DNA of 64,000 nucleotides from Rhizobium aethiopicum (GCF_900094625.1 NZ_FMAJ01000007.1:124001-188000), one strand, 5' to 3'; shown: positions 8,554 to 17,905, counted from the stretch's first letter. A program made the numbers and translations. The notes: a model not told the origin generated them from the letters alone.

Positions 8554-8589
8554 GCGCCAGCCGCGACGTCATGGGCATCGGGCTGGCGC
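8554..8589. repeat. 9-bp inverted repeat downstream of the ArsR gene
   Basis: GCGCCAGCC (8554-8562) is repeated inverted as GGCTGGCGC (8581-8589) with an 18-base spacer. It lies in the 200-base gap between the ArsR gene and the convergent DUF465 gene. No T-run follows on either strand, so it is not a clear intrinsic terminator; it could still stabilise RNA 3' ends. The rest of 8482-8682 holds no supported gene. Confidence 0.5.
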
Positions 8590-8682
8590 AATTCTGGCGG
8601 GATCACCGGTTCTTGCAAATTTTAGCGGAATGGATGGATTTACCTCTTGGGCAAGATGATCGCCCGGCGACCCTTGAGAAAA

Positions 8683-8856
8683 TTAATGGACGGATGACTT
8701 GAGACGCTGAATCTCGTCCTTGATGCGCAGCTTGCGGCGCTTGCATTCGGCAATTTCAGTATCTGAGATCGAGGGAGCTGTTCTGAGTGCATGCAGCTCC
8801 TCCTCGAGAGCGACATGCTTTTTCTGGAGCGATTCAAGATGAGCTTGAACTGTCAT
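8683..8856 (-). CDS. YdcH-family (DUF465) small coiled-coil protein
   Basis: A 57-residue helical hairpin protein of the YdcH/DUF465 type: an acidic-basic heptad region (HLESLQKKHVALEEELHAL) then ECKRRKLRIKDEIQRLKS. The family's biochemical role is unknown. ATG 8856 is chosen because a good ribosome site (ggaaggaaggg) is 4-10 bases upstream and because the family begins here; a longer frame upstream has no support. A paralogue lies divergently 227 bases away at 9084. Confidence 0.85.
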   Translation of the reverse strand: MTVQAHLESLQKKHVALEEELHALRTAPSISDTEIAECKRRKLRIKDEIQRLKSSVH

Positions 8857-9083
8857 TTGACCCTTCCTTCCTCTTACCCTCCCCGGCCAACATCGTCGGG
8901 GATCAAGGTTTGAACCGGCGGACTGTGACATATTTTTGAAGGCTTGTCGAAGGCCAAAAGATGAAGATGAGATGGCAAATTCATGATCAACACTAACTAG
9001 CCGTTACCCGTATTTGGTGATAGGAGCTTGCGGAAATCATCGGCAGATCGGACAAGATCCGAGGACGATAACGGGGAATGCAC

Positions 9084-9287
9084 ATGGCCGATCAGGAACA
9101 GGCGGAAATCAGGCTCATGGTGGCGCGTCTGCGCCAGGAGCACGAGGATTTCGACGCCGCGATCAATGCCATGATCGAGACCGGATGCGACGCTCTGCGA
9201 ATCCAGCGCATGAAGAAGAAGAAGCTTGTCATCAAGGACAAGCTCTCCAAGCTGGAAGATCAGATTGTTCCCGACATCATTGCCTGA
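9084..9287 (+). CDS. YdcH-family (DUF465) small coiled-coil protein
   Basis: A 67-residue protein with the same plan as the divergent neighbour: charged coiled coil ([18 protein letters not shown]) and the basic ending [23 protein letters not shown] 9084 is preferred over ATG 9078, since the ggggа-type site is then about 7 bases upstream; either start is possible. It is 16 bases before purE and so likely the first gene of a DUF465-purE-purK transcript. Function of the family is not known. Confidence 0.85.
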   Translation: MADQEQAEIRLMVARLRQEHEDFDAAINAMIETGCDALRIQRMKKKKLVIKDKLSKLEDQIVPDIIA

Positions 9288-9303
9288 AAGGAACGGCCTA
9301 GAG

Positions 9304-9798
9304 ATGACAGACAGACCACCCGTCGCCATCATCATGGGCAGCCAATCGGATTGGGAGACCATGAAGAACGCGGCCGACACGCTGGAGGCGCTGGAAATCG
9401 CTTACGATGCGCGCATCATCTCGGCGCATCGCACCCCCGATCGCCTGGTGAATTTCGCCAAGGGCGCACGGGCCGAAGGTTTCAAGGTGATTATCGCCGG
9501 CGCCGGCGGCGCAGCGCACCTGCCGGGCATGGCCGCATCGATGACGCCGCTGCCGGTCTTCGGCGTGCCGGTCCAGTCTAAAACTCTGTCCGGGCAGGAC
9601 AGCCTTCTTTCCATCGTGCAGATGCCGGCCGGCATTCCTGTGGGAACGCTTGCCATCGGCAGGGCGGGCGCGGTCAACGCCGCCCTTCTTGCCGCCGCCG
9701 TTCTTGCCCTCTCCGACGAAGAGATCGCCGAGCGGCTCGATGAATGGCGCGAACGCCAGAGTGCGGCCGTCGCCGAATATCCGATGGACGACCAATGA
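9304..9798 (+). CDS. purE: N5-carboxyaminoimidazole ribonucleotide mutase PurE
   Basis: PurE isomerises N5-CAIR to CAIR in purine synthesis. The 164-residue product has the class I landmarks [20 protein letters not shown] and [14 protein letters not shown], which form the nucleotide and CO2-transfer site of the octamer. Its ATGA overlap with purK (9795-9798) couples the two genes, which work in successive steps. ATG 9304 fits the family N-terminus; the open frame upstream overlaps the DUF465 gene and is not used. Confidence 0.97.
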   Translation: MTDRPPVAIIMGSQSDWETMKNAADTLEALEIAYDARIISAHRTPDRLVNFAKGARAEGFKVIIAGAGGAAHLPGMAASMTPLPVFGVPVQSKTLSGQDSLLSIVQMPAGIPVGTLAIGRAGAVNAALLAAAVLALSDEEIAERLDEWRERQSAAVAEYPMDDQ

Positions 9799-10871
9799 CC
9801 ATAGGAACGATCGGCATTATCGGCGGCGGCCAGCTCGGCCGCATGCTGGCTATCGCCGCCGCCAGGTTGAATTTCCGCACCATCATCCTCGAGCCGCAGG
9901 CCGGTTGTCCGGCCGCCCAGCTCGCCAACCGGCAGATCGTCGCCGCCTATGACGATCCGGCGGCGCTGGCCGAACTGGCGGACGCATGCGATGTGGTCAC
10001 CTACGAATTCGAAAACGTGCCCGTCGCAGCCGCCGAAGCGCTCTCGGCAAGGATCGCTGTCTATCCGCCTGCCAAGGCGCTGGAAGCCGCCCAGGATCGG
10101 CTCGTCGAAAAACGTTTCCTCAACGGCTGCGGCATATCAACCGCCCGCTTTCATGCTGTCGACAGCCAGGCGGATCTCGAAACGGCGCTCCGCGACTTCG
10201 GCGGTCAGGGCGTGCTGAAGACCCGCCGTCTCGGTTATGACGGCAAGGGGCAGAAGGTATTTCGCTCGCCGGCCGACAATCCTGACGGCGCCTATGCGGC
10301 TCTCGGCGCCGTACCGCTCATCCTCGAAAGCTTCGTCGCCTTCGAGCGCGAGGTCTCGATCATCGCCGCGCGTGCCGCGGATGGGACCGCCGTCTGCTTC
10401 GATCCTGCCGAGAACGTCCACCGGAACGGCATCCTCCACACCTCGACGGTTCCGGCAATGATCTCTCCACAGACGGCGGACGCCGCCCGCCACGCGGCCG
10501 AAAAGATCCTCGCCGCATTGAACTATGTCGGCGTTATCGGCATCGAATTTTTCGTGCTCGCGGACGGTGGCCTGATCGCCAACGAGATGGCGCCGCGCGT
10601 GCACAATTCCGGCCACTGGACGGAGGCCGCCTGCATCGTCAGCCAGTTCGAGCAGCATATCCGCGCCGTCGCCGGCCTGCCGCTCGGCAATGCCGACCGC
10701 CATTCCGACTGCGTCATGCAGAACCTCATCGGCGATGATATCCTTGCTGTTCCCGACTGGTTGCGGCGCCCCGATACGCTGGTCCATCTCTACGGCAAGA
10801 CCGAGTGGCGCCCCGGCCGCAAGATGGGCCATGTCACCACCTTGACGCGGAAATTACCGGTTTCCGGGTGA
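9795..10871 (+). CDS. purK: N5-carboxyaminoimidazole ribonucleotide synthase PurK
   Basis: PurK uses ATP and bicarbonate to carboxylate aminoimidazole ribonucleotide, supplying PurE. The 358-residue product has the N-terminal dinucleotide-like fold ([17 protein letters not shown]), the ATP-grasp region with [18 protein letters not shown], and the metal-binding [24 protein letters not shown] segment. Length and motifs are complete. Coupled to purE by a 4-base overlap and followed about 85 bases later by an intrinsic terminator. Confidence 0.97.
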   Translation: MTIGTIGIIGGGQLGRMLAIAAARLNFRTIILEPQAGCPAAQLANRQIVAAYDDPAALAELADACDVVTYEFENVPVAAAEALSARIAVYPPAKALEAAQDRLVEKRFLNGCGISTARFHAVDSQADLETALRDFGGQGVLKTRRLGYDGKGQKVFRSPADNPDGAYAALGAVPLILESFVAFEREVSIIAARAADGTAVCFDPAENVHRNGILHTSTVPAMISPQTADAARHAAEKILAALNYVGVIGIEFFVLADGGLIANEMAPRVHNSGHWTEAACIVSQFEQHIRAVAGLPLGNADRHSDCVMQNLIGDDILAVPDWLRRPDTLVHLYGKTEWRPGRKMGHVTTLTRKLPVSG

Positions 10872-10955
10872 GAAAACACCGCTGCCTCTTGGGAAAAACA
10901 CCGTCACGTGGTTGACACGCTGGAGGTGACGAGGTATCTGCTCCCCCACCTAAAG

Positions 10956-10979
10956 AGCGCGCCCCGACGGCGCGCTTTT
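10956..10979 (+). terminator. Intrinsic terminator after purK
   Basis: A perfect 8-bp stem AGCGCGCC / GGCGCGCT (10956-10963 with 10969-10976), a 5-base loop and a short T-run. It separates purEK from rpmJ. Confidence 0.75.
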
Positions 10980-11036
10980 GATTGTTAAAGACACGGGCGA
11001 ATGTGAATTCCCCCACAGAGATCGCGGATCAGAAAA

Positions 11037-11162
11037 ATGAAGATCAAGAATTCGCTCAAGTCGCTCAAGGCTCGTCACCGTGACAACCGTCTGGTTCGTC
11101 GCAAGGGCCGCATCTACATCATCAACAAGCTGAACCCGCGCTACAAGGCTCGTCAGGGCTGA
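11037..11162 (+). CDS. rpmJ: 50S ribosomal protein L36 (bL36)
   Basis: A 41-residue, very basic protein beginning [16 protein letters not shown] and ending with [10 protein letters not shown]. This is the zinc-independent (C-minus) form of bL36 common in alphaproteobacteria: the Cys/His zinc ligands of the C-plus form are absent. It is a lone ribosomal gene, as usual for this form, and is preceded by the purK terminator, so it has its own promoter in 10980-11036. Codon use is strongly biased, as expected for a ribosomal protein. Confidence 0.97.
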   Translation: MKIKNSLKSLKARHRDNRLVRRKGRIYIINKLNPRYKARQG

Positions 11163-11271
11163 TTGCGCGCATCCGGATCGTTGCGCCGCGCGCGTTGCGC
11201 TTGGGCATATCCGGCAGGTCGCTGCGGTGATCACGTCTAATTTGTTTGATCTTCGGCGCTGGCGGGCTAAT

Positions 11272-11886
11272 ATGTCCGCCATGCGCTTTTTTGCTTTGAC
11301 GTCAGCGGTGCTGCCGCTCGCCTCCATCCTCTTCATCACCCCGCCTCCGGCCACCGCGGCGGAAAAAGACGTGATCGTCGAGCAGAGGGATTCGAACAGT
11401 TCGCCGAAGCAGCGTCTTGACCAGCTCTTCAGCCAGCTGAAGCGCGAGCGCGATCCTGACAAAGCCAGCAGCATCGCCAACGAAATTCGCCTGGAATGGA
11501 ACGATTCCGGCAGCGCGACCATCAATCTGCTGATGCAATGGGCCGACAAGGCGATCGAGGAAAAGCGAACTCCCGCCGCTCTCGATTTCCTCGATGAGGC
11601 GATTGCCCTGAAGCCCGATTATGCTGAGAGCTGGAATCGCCGTGCCACGTTGAATTTCGTCATGGGCAACTACCGTAAGTCGATGTCCGACATTGAGCGT
11701 GTGCTGGATCTCGAGCCGCGCCATTTCGGCGCGCTCTCCGGCATGGCCGCGATCCTCAGCAATTCCGGCAACGACCAATTGACGCTGAAGGCCTGGGAGC
11801 GGTTCCTGGATATCTATCCAGCCGATCGAACCGCGCAGGAACAGGTCAACACGCTTGCGGAAAAACTCGCCGGCAATCGCACCTGA
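11272..11886 (+). CDS. Exported TPR-repeat protein
   Basis: About 204 residues with an N-terminal signal peptide (hydrophobic run and cleavage near PATAAEK) and two or three TPR motifs between residues 90 and 190 (for example ALDFLDEAIALKPDYAESWNRRA and SDIERVLDLEPRHFGALSG). TPRs mediate protein contacts; no enzyme motif is visible. ATG 11272 or 11281 both leave a complete signal peptide; a GTG at 11227 is also in frame but unneeded. It follows rpmJ by 109 bases in the same direction. Probably periplasmic; partner unknown. Confidence 0.85.
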   Translation: MSAMRFFALTSAVLPLASILFITPPPATAAEKDVIVEQRDSNSSPKQRLDQLFSQLKRERDPDKASSIANEIRLEWNDSGSATINLLMQWADKAIEEKRTPAALDFLDEAIALKPDYAESWNRRATLNFVMGNYRKSMSDIERVLDLEPRHFGALSGMAAILSNSGNDQLTLKAWERFLDIYPADRTAQEQVNTLAEKLAGNRT

Positions 11887-11994
11887 AGCCGAGTCAGCGA
11901 GCTTGACCTCCGGCCGAAGCGCGCAATTTTAGACCTGTCGAGGGAACCGCGACCATCGTCCTCGCAAGAACTGCCGATTGTCGCCGTTAAGATC

Positions 11995-13050
11995 ATGCTT
12001 TCAGAAGTTTCCGTTTTTCTCGCCCCGCTCGCCGCCGCCATCGGTTACTCCACTTATAAGGCGCGGCAATTCGAGCAGACCTATCCGAATATCGGCGAAT
12101 TGACGGATGTGGACGGCTACCGCATGAACGCCGTCCATGTTGAGCGTCCCGAAAATGCGGATCTGCCGGCGCTCGTCTTCATCCACGGCGCCAGCGGCAA
12201 TCTTCTCGATCAGCTCGGCGCCTTCCGCGCGCCACTTGAAGGCCGGGCGGAAATGCTGTTCGTCGATCGCCCCGGGCACGGTTATTCCGAGCGTGGCGGC
12301 CCTGAGAACACTATGCCCTCGGGCCAGGCCGATGCAATTGCCCGACTGATGGACAAGCGCGGCATCAAGAAGGCGATCATCGTCGGCCATTCTTTCGGGG
12401 GCGCGATAACCGCCGCCTTTGGCCTGCGTCATCCTGATAAGACCGCCGGCCTGCTCTTTCTCGCGCCCGCCACCCATCCGTGGCCTGGCGGCATCGACTG
12501 GTATTATCACGTGGCGACCCTGCCGGTCATCGGCTGGCTCTTCAACCACGCCATTGTCGTGCCGCTCGGACTGAGCCGACTGGAGCGCGGCACGCTGAAT
12601 GTTTTCCGCCCCAATCCTTGCCCTGCCGATTACATCGAAAAAACAGGGCCCTCGCTGGTGCTGCGGCCTCGCACATTCCACCACAACGCCGTCGATTTCA
12701 AAAAACTGCTCGCCTATGTGAAGGAGCAGTCGCTGCTCTATTCGCAGATCACCGCGCCGACCGTCATCATAACAGGCGACCGCGACGAGATCGTCTGGGA
12801 ACACCTGCATTCGCGCGGCCTTGCCCGCGATATAGCCGGTTCTGAACTCGTCACCGTTCGCGGTGTCGGCCACAAGCCGGATTACCTTGCCACCGATGTC
12901 GCCATCGCCGCCATGGAAAAGATCGCCGGCGAGCCGCGCGATCTCCAGGCAGCCGCGCGCCGGGCCGAGGAGAGGCTCGCCGCCCCTCTTCGCGATCAAG
13001 CGACGGAAATCAAACCGTCGCTTACGCCGGGGGTCCTCCACGGCGCCTGA
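11995..13050 (+). CDS. Alpha/beta hydrolase, membrane-anchored N-terminus
   Basis: A 351-residue alpha/beta hydrolase. The oxyanion region is FIHGASGN, the nucleophile elbow is GHSFGGA, the acid is the Asp of ITGDRDEIV and the His is in GVGHKPDY, so the triad is complete. A hydrophobic N-terminal 20 residues suggest a membrane anchor or uncleaved signal. The C-terminal 40 residues are charged and look disordered. Substrate is not indicated by neighbours; the family includes esterases, haloperoxidase-like and C-C hydrolases. Confidence 0.88.
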   Translation: MLSEVSVFLAPLAAAIGYSTYKARQFEQTYPNIGELTDVDGYRMNAVHVERPENADLPALVFIHGASGNLLDQLGAFRAPLEGRAEMLFVDRPGHGYSERGGPENTMPSGQADAIARLMDKRGIKKAIIVGHSFGGAITAAFGLRHPDKTAGLLFLAPATHPWPGGIDWYYHVATLPVIGWLFNHAIVVPLGLSRLERGTLNVFRPNPCPADYIEKTGPSLVLRPRTFHHNAVDFKKLLAYVKEQSLLYSQITAPTVIITGDRDEIVWEHLHSRGLARDIAGSELVTVRGVGHKPDYLATDVAIAAMEKIAGEPRDLQAAARRAEERLAAPLRDQATEIKPSLTPGVLHGA

Positions 13051-13173
13051 TCTCTCCAGCTGTGTCCTGGCAGACACCTGGCCAGCTCCTCGCACAAAGC
13101 CAACTTCCTCGCATTGCCGCGGGCCGCGGCAGCCCCATATGTCTTTCCGTTGTTGTCCATAGGAGGGGAATTC

Positions 13174-14910
13174 ATGGGCCGCCTGCATATTGGGACGATC
13201 TCTGTCATATCGGCATTGTCGCTGAGTCTGACCACGGCTTTCGCCGCGTCGCCGGCACCGGTCGAAGCAGAGCACGGCATGGTCGTCACCGCCCAGCATC
13301 TGGCGACCAATGTCGGCGTCGAGGTGCTGAAGAGCGGCGGCAACGCCGTCGACGCGGCGGTCGCCGTCGGTTATGCGCTGGCGGTCGTCTATCCCTCGGC
13401 CGGCAATCTCGGCGGCGGCGGCTTCATGACCATCCGGCTGAAGGACGGCACGAAAACTTTCCTCGATTTCCGCGAACGCGCGCCGCTGGCCGCGACGAAG
13501 AGCATGTATCTGGATAGCAAAGGCGATATCGTGCCGCGCGCCAGCCTCGACGGCTATCTCGCCGTCGGCGTTCCGGGCTCCGTCATGGGCCTGGAGACTG
13601 CCCGCGAGAAATACGGCACCCGGCCTCGCGAGGATCTGATCGCGCCGGCGCTCCGCTTCGCCAGGGAAGGCTTCACGCTGGAACAGGGTGACGCGGCAAT
13701 TCTCGCCAGCAGCGCCAAGCGCCTCGCCAAGGATGAAACGGCGGCCAATATCTTCCTGAAACCGGACGGCAAGCCCTATGCACCGGGCGAAAAACTGCAG
13801 CAGCCGGATCTCGCCGCAGTCCTCGCAGCCATCTCGGAAAAGGGACCGAACGCCTTTTACAGGGCTGCCCCGGCCGAGGCGATCGTCAAGGCGAGTCAGG
13901 CCAAGGGCGGCGTCCTCGCCAAGGAGGATTTCGAGCAATATGCCGTGCGCGAATTGAAGCCGATCGAGTGCAATTACCGCGGCTATGACATCATTTCCTC
14001 GCCGCCGCCCTCCTCCGGCGGTGTGATCCTCTGCGAGATCCTCAACGTCCTCGAAGGCTATCCGCTCTCCTATCTCGGCTATGCCTCGGCCGAAACCGTG
14101 CACATCATGGTCGAGGCGATGCGCTACGCTTATGTCGATCGAAACGCGGCGCTCGGTGACCCCGATTTCGTCGCGAACCCGGTGGAAAAACTGCTCGACA
14201 AGAGCTACGCCAAAGAGATCGCAACAAAGATCGATCCCTACAAGGCCGGCACTTCGGCCGATCTGCAACCGCTCGGCGGCAAGGAAAGCAACGAGACGAC
14301 CCATTATTCGATCATCGATGACGAGGGCAATGCTGTTGCGGTCACCTACACGCTGAACGGTTCCTTCGGCGCGGCGGTCGTAGCACCGGGTACCGGCGTT
14401 CTGCTCAACAACGAGATGGACGATTTCACCTCCAAGCCGGGTGTGCCGAACCTTTATGGCCTCGTTCAGGGCGAAGCCAACGCCATCGCGCCGAAGAAGA
14501 CGCCGCTCTCCTCGATGAGCCCGACGATCGTCACGCGCGATGGTAAGCCCTTCATGGTGATCGGCAGCCCCGGCGGCTCGCGCATCATCACCATTACGCT
14601 GGAGGCAATCCTCAACGTCGTCGATTTCGGCATGGATATCAGCCAGGCGGTCAATGCGCCGCGTTTCCATCACCAATGGCAACCCGACAAGGTCTATCTC
14701 GAGCCCTATGCGCTGTCGCGGGATACGGAAAAGACGCTTGCCGCCATGGGCTACAGTTTCGATGGCGGCAATGACGCGCCGCTCTGGGGCCAGGCCGCCG
14801 GGATCCTCGTCGGCGGCAAAAGCCTTGCCGCCATCGAAAAGGGCGGCGGCGCCCGCTACAACGGCGCGATGGACGCCCGCGCGACAGAAGGGTCGGCGGG
14901 CGGCTATTGA
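13174..14910 (+). CDS. ggt: Gamma-glutamyltransferase precursor
   Basis: This periplasmic Ntn-hydrolase cleaves gamma-glutamyl bonds of glutathione and related peptides. The 578-residue precursor has a signal peptide (cleavage near AFAAS) and self-cleaves before Thr375 in the motif NETTHYSIID. Further landmarks are SAGNLGGGGF near the start of the large subunit, LLNNEMDDF and the oxyanion loop SSMSPTIV. ATG 13174 has a strong aggagggg site. It is a single-gene unit with a 123-base upstream gap. Confidence 0.96.
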   Translation: MGRLHIGTISVISALSLSLTTAFAASPAPVEAEHGMVVTAQHLATNVGVEVLKSGGNAVDAAVAVGYALAVVYPSAGNLGGGGFMTIRLKDGTKTFLDFRERAPLAATKSMYLDSKGDIVPRASLDGYLAVGVPGSVMGLETAREKYGTRPREDLIAPALRFAREGFTLEQGDAAILASSAKRLAKDETAANIFLKPDGKPYAPGEKLQQPDLAAVLAAISEKGPNAFYRAAPAEAIVKASQAKGGVLAKEDFEQYAVRELKPIECNYRGYDIISSPPPSSGGVILCEILNVLEGYPLSYLGYASAETVHIMVEAMRYAYVDRNAALGDPDFVANPVEKLLDKSYAKEIATKIDPYKAGTSADLQPLGGKESNETTHYSIIDDEGNAVAVTYTLNGSFGAAVVAPGTGVLLNNEMDDFTSKPGVPNLYGLVQGEANAIAPKKTPLSSMSPTIVTRDGKPFMVIGSPGGSRIITITLEAILNVVDFGMDISQAVNAPRFHHQWQPDKVYLEPYALSRDTEKTLAAMGYSFDGGNDAPLWGQAAGILVGGKSLAAIEKGGGARYNGAMDARATEGSAGGY

Positions 14911-14949
14911 CGGTCGGTGAGGCTCGGGCATAGGCGCGCCGGTCATTCA

Positions 14950-14962
14950 TGTCACGGTGACA
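14950..14962. promoter_or_regulatory. Operator-like palindrome TGTCACgGTGACA
   Basis: A perfect 6-bp inverted repeat around a central G, 68 bases before the start of the PLP lyase gene and 39 bases after ggt. The spacing fits a repressor site at the promoter of the lyase gene, but no cognate regulator is identified. Confidence 0.4.
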
Positions 14963-15030
14963 AAGTCGCCGTTCACAAACCGTTTACCCCGTCCTATGCA
15001 TGTTCGAATCCGCAAGCAGGACGATCCCGA

Positions 15031-16005
15031 ATGACCAGCATTGAAATGATTGTCGCCGCCCGCGCCCGTCTGCGCGGTCATATCAGACGCACGCCGCTGC
15101 TCTCCTCCCCCTTCCTGAACGAGATTGCCGGCCGGCGCCTGTTCGTGAAGGCGGAATGTCTGCAGCATTCCGGTTCGTTCAAGTTCCGCGGCGGCTGGTC
15201 TGCCGTCTCCGGCCTCGATCCGGCTGTACGGGCGAGCGGCGTCATCGCCTTCTCCTCCGGCAATCATGCCCAGGGTGTCGCCCTGGCCGCCAGGCTGCAC
15301 GGCGTGCCCGCCGTCATCATCATGCCGAGCGATGCGCCGAAGCTGAAGATCGCCAACACCCGCGCCTTCGGTGCGGAAGTCGTGCTCTACGACCGCGCCA
15401 CCGAGGATCGCGACGAAATCGGCGCCCGGCTCTCCGCCGAGCGCGGCCTGACGCTGATCAAGCCCTATGACGAGCCCCTGGTGATCGCCGGCCAGGGCAC
15501 GACCGGCCTCGAAATCTCCGAGCAGGCAGAAGAAGAGGGCGTCACGTCGGCCGAAGTCCTCGTGCCCTGCGGCGGCGGCGGATTAAGCTCCGGCATCGCC
15601 CTTGCCCTCGAAGCCAGCACGTCGGATTTTCGCGTCCGTCCCTGCGAGCCCGAGAATTTTGACGATACCACCCGCTCGCTCGCCTCCGGCAGGATTGAGC
15701 GCAACGTTTCGATGTCGGGCTCGATCTGCGATGCGATCATCACGCCGCAGCCGGGCAACATCACCTTCCCGATCTTGAAGCGCCTCGCCGGCGCCGGCAT
15801 CGTCGTCACCGACGAGGAGGTGCTGCGTGCCATGGCGCTCGCCTTCGTCAGGCTGAAGATCGTCGTCGAGCCGGGCGGTGCAGTGGCGCTGGCTGCTGGC
15901 CTCTTCCACGGTGAAGCGCTGGAAAGCGACACGATCGTTGCCGTCACGTCAGGCGGCAACGTCGATGCCCATATCTTCGCCATGGCGCTCGAACGCTTCG
16001 GCTGA
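15031..16005 (+). CDS. Threonine dehydratase / serine racemase-like PLP enzyme
   Basis: A 324-residue fold-type II PLP enzyme. Lys51 in HSGSFKFRGG is the Schiff-base lysine, FSSGNHAQGVALAA binds the substrate carboxylate and PCGGGGLSSG is the phosphate-binding loop. There is no C-terminal ACT domain, so it is a catabolic-type threonine/serine dehydratase, serine racemase or hydroxy-aspartate dehydratase rather than biosynthetic IlvA. ATG 15031 is the family-like start. Convergent with the SDR gene, 9 bases apart. Confidence 0.88.
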   Translation: MTSIEMIVAARARLRGHIRRTPLLSSPFLNEIAGRRLFVKAECLQHSGSFKFRGGWSAVSGLDPAVRASGVIAFSSGNHAQGVALAARLHGVPAVIIMPSDAPKLKIANTRAFGAEVVLYDRATEDRDEIGARLSAERGLTLIKPYDEPLVIAGQGTTGLEISEQAEEEGVTSAEVLVPCGGGGLSSGIALALEASTSDFRVRPCEPENFDDTTRSLASGRIERNVSMSGSICDAIITPQPGNITFPILKRLAGAGIVVTDEEVLRAMALAFVRLKIVVEPGGAVALAAGLFHGEALESDTIVAVTSGGNVDAHIFAMALERFG

Positions 16006-16014
16006 GGTTGCCGA

Positions 16015-16809
16015 TCACGCCTTATAGCGATGCGCCGGCACGCTGCGAGACAGGTTCGGCATCAGTGCCTGGCGCGCCTGCTCATAGGCGGCCAGCAAGC
16101 CCGCATCTTCGAGCGCAGGAATCGTCGCGAATTCGCCCTGCTCAAGGCCTGCGAGCGAGGCATCGACCATGTCTTCCGCAGACATCACGATTTCACCGGG
16201 CAGGTGCTCGACGGGCGTGCCGGCAATGCCCCAGAATTCGGTCGCCGTAGCGCCAGGCAGCACGGCCTGGATATTGATGTTCTTCTCCGCCAGCTCATGT
16301 TTCAGCGACTGGCTGAAGGCAAGCACGAAGGCTTTCGTGCCGCCATAGACGCCGTTCAACAGTTCCGGCGCGATCGCCACGATGGAAGCGATATTGATGA
16401 TCGTTCCGCCGCCGCGCGAGACGAAACCAGGAACGGCGGCATAAGTCAGCCGCATCAGTGCAGTGACGTTAAGCTCGATCATCTCCTGCATCTTATCGAC
16501 ATCGGCGGCAAGCAACGGGGCCGTTCCGCCGAAGCCGGCATTGTTGACCAGAAGCGTAATGCTCCGGTCTCCCTTCAGCACGCTCTCGACGCGCGAAAGA
16601 TCCATCTTCTTGCCGAGATCAGCGACAAGGGTCTCAACCGTCCTGCCGGTTTCCGTTGTCAGCCGATCTGCCAATGCCTTCAGCCGCTCCTCGTTGCGCG
16701 CAACGATGATCAGGTCGTATCCCTGCTTTGCCAGTCTGTGGGCATAGATTGCGCCGATTCCCGAGGACGCGCCGGTGACAAGCGCGGTACCCTTTCGTTC
16801 TTGTATCAT
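16015..16809 (-). CDS. Short-chain dehydrogenase/reductase
   Basis: A 264-residue Rossmann-fold oxidoreductase. The NAD(P) site is TGASSGIGAIYA, the NNAG element is LVNNAGFGG, the catalytic Ser lies in NIASIVA and the active Tyr/Lys pair is in VYGGTKAF. A basic residue after beta-2 (VARNEERL) suggests NADP. Substrate cannot be read from sequence. It is divergent from the GlxA-type regulator across 113 bases, so that regulator may control it. Confidence 0.92.
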   Translation of the reverse strand: MIQERKGTALVTGASSGIGAIYAHRLAKQGYDLIIVARNEERLKALADRLTTETGRTVETLVADLGKKMDLSRVESVLKGDRSITLLVNNAGFGGTAPLLAADVDKMQEMIELNVTALMRLTYAAVPGFVSRGGGTIINIASIVAIAPELLNGVYGGTKAFVLAFSQSLKHELAEKNINIQAVLPGATATEFWGIAGTPVEHLPGEIVMSAEDMVDASLAGLEQGEFATIPALEDAGLLAAYEQARQALMPNLSRSVPAHRYKA

Positions 16810-16922
16810 GCTCCATCTCCTTAATGCGCCGGACTAGCCCTGCGCGTGACGATAACAATACTCGGGGTTGCCGGTGTCCTAAATGTCATATATGCCACTT
16901 TTTGCGACATTGGAGTTTCGCC

Positions 16923-17867
16923 ATGCAGCACATCGCTTTCCTGCTCTATCCCGGCTTTCAGATCATGAGTCTGGCCGCCGTCTCGGTCTTCGAGTTCACC
17001 AATCTCGAACTCGGCCGGAAGGCCTATGACATCACCTACATTTCTGAGGCCGGCGGAGTGCTGCGTACCTCGCTCGGTATGTCGACCGAGACCGAGCCTT
17101 TCGGTGATCCGGCCTTCGACACGCTGATCGTCGTCGGCGCACCCGACCTCGTCTTGCCGAAGCCCGGCGAAAGCGCCTTCATGCGTGCGGCATTGGGCGC
17201 CTCTCGTCGTATCGCTTCGATCTGCACCGGAGCCTTCTTCCTCGCCGAAGCCGGTATTCTCGACGGCCGCCGCGCGACCACACATTGGTGCCTTGCCCGC
17301 GAAATGAAAGCGCGCTATCCGACGATCCGGGTGGAGGAGGACCGCATCTTCATCATCGATGGTTCGGTCTGGACGTCCGCCGGAATGACCGCCGGTATCG
17401 ACCTGGCGCTGGCGATGGTCGAAAAGGATCATGGCATCGAGGTCGCCCGCGCCGTCGCGCGCATGCTTGTCGTCTATCACCGCCGCGCCGGCGGCCAGTC
17501 GCAGTTTTCCGCACTGCTGGAATTGGAGCCGAAATCAGACCGCATTCAGAAGGCGCTCGAATTCGCGCGCAATAACCTGAAATCGCAGCTGTCCGTCGAA
17601 AAGCTGGCGGAAGCCGCTCATCTCAGTCCCCGCCAATTCAGCCGGGCTTTTCGCGCCGAAACTGGCCAGTCGCCCGCCAAGGCCGTCGAGAACTTGAGGC
17701 TTGAAGCCGCTCGGCTGATGATGGAGCAGAGTCGCCATCCGATCGAAGTGGTCGCCGACGAGACCGGCTTTGCCGACCGCGAGCGCATGCGGCGTGCCTT
17801 TCTGCGTGCCTTCGGTCAGCCGCCCCAGGCGATCCGCCGCAACGCTCACCAGCAGTACCAAGCGTGA
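16923..17867 (+). CDS. GlxA-type transcriptional regulator (DJ-1/PfpI + AraC)
   Basis: A 314-residue regulator: an N-terminal DJ-1/PfpI-like domain (about 1-180, with the Cys of SICTGAFFLAEAG followed by THW) and a C-terminal AraC-type pair of helix-turn-helices (LSVEKLAEAAHLSPRQFSRAFRAE and IEVVADETGFADRERMRRAF). Such proteins regulate amino-acid, betaine or stress genes, the effector being unknown here. The divergent 113-base gap with the SDR gene contains AATGTC and GACATT spaced by 18 bases, a possible site. ATG 16923 matches the usual start of the family. Confidence 0.92.
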   Translation: MQHIAFLLYPGFQIMSLAAVSVFEFTNLELGRKAYDITYISEAGGVLRTSLGMSTETEPFGDPAFDTLIVVGAPDLVLPKPGESAFMRAALGASRRIASICTGAFFLAEAGILDGRRATTHWCLAREMKARYPTIRVEEDRIFIIDGSVWTSAGMTAGIDLALAMVEKDHGIEVARAVARMLVVYHRRAGGQSQFSALLELEPKSDRIQKALEFARNNLKSQLSVEKLAEAAHLSPRQFSRAFRAETGQSPAKAVENLRLEAARLMMEQSRHPIEVVADETGFADRERMRRAFLRAFGQPPQAIRRNAHQQYQA

Positions 17868-17905
17868 GGCATCCGGCCCGCTCGCGCCGAATGCATGATC
17901 AGCCG

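Noticed and set aside
9004..9083. Purine riboswitch before purE
   Set aside because: No aptamer-like three-helix arrangement with conserved loops could be drawn in this short leader.
12001..14946. 981-codon open frame on the minus strand
   Set aside because: It runs opposite an alpha/beta hydrolase and ggt, both with complete motifs. High GC with strong third-position bias leaves long antisense frames. Its product is Arg/Asp/Gly-rich with no family pattern and no ribosome site.
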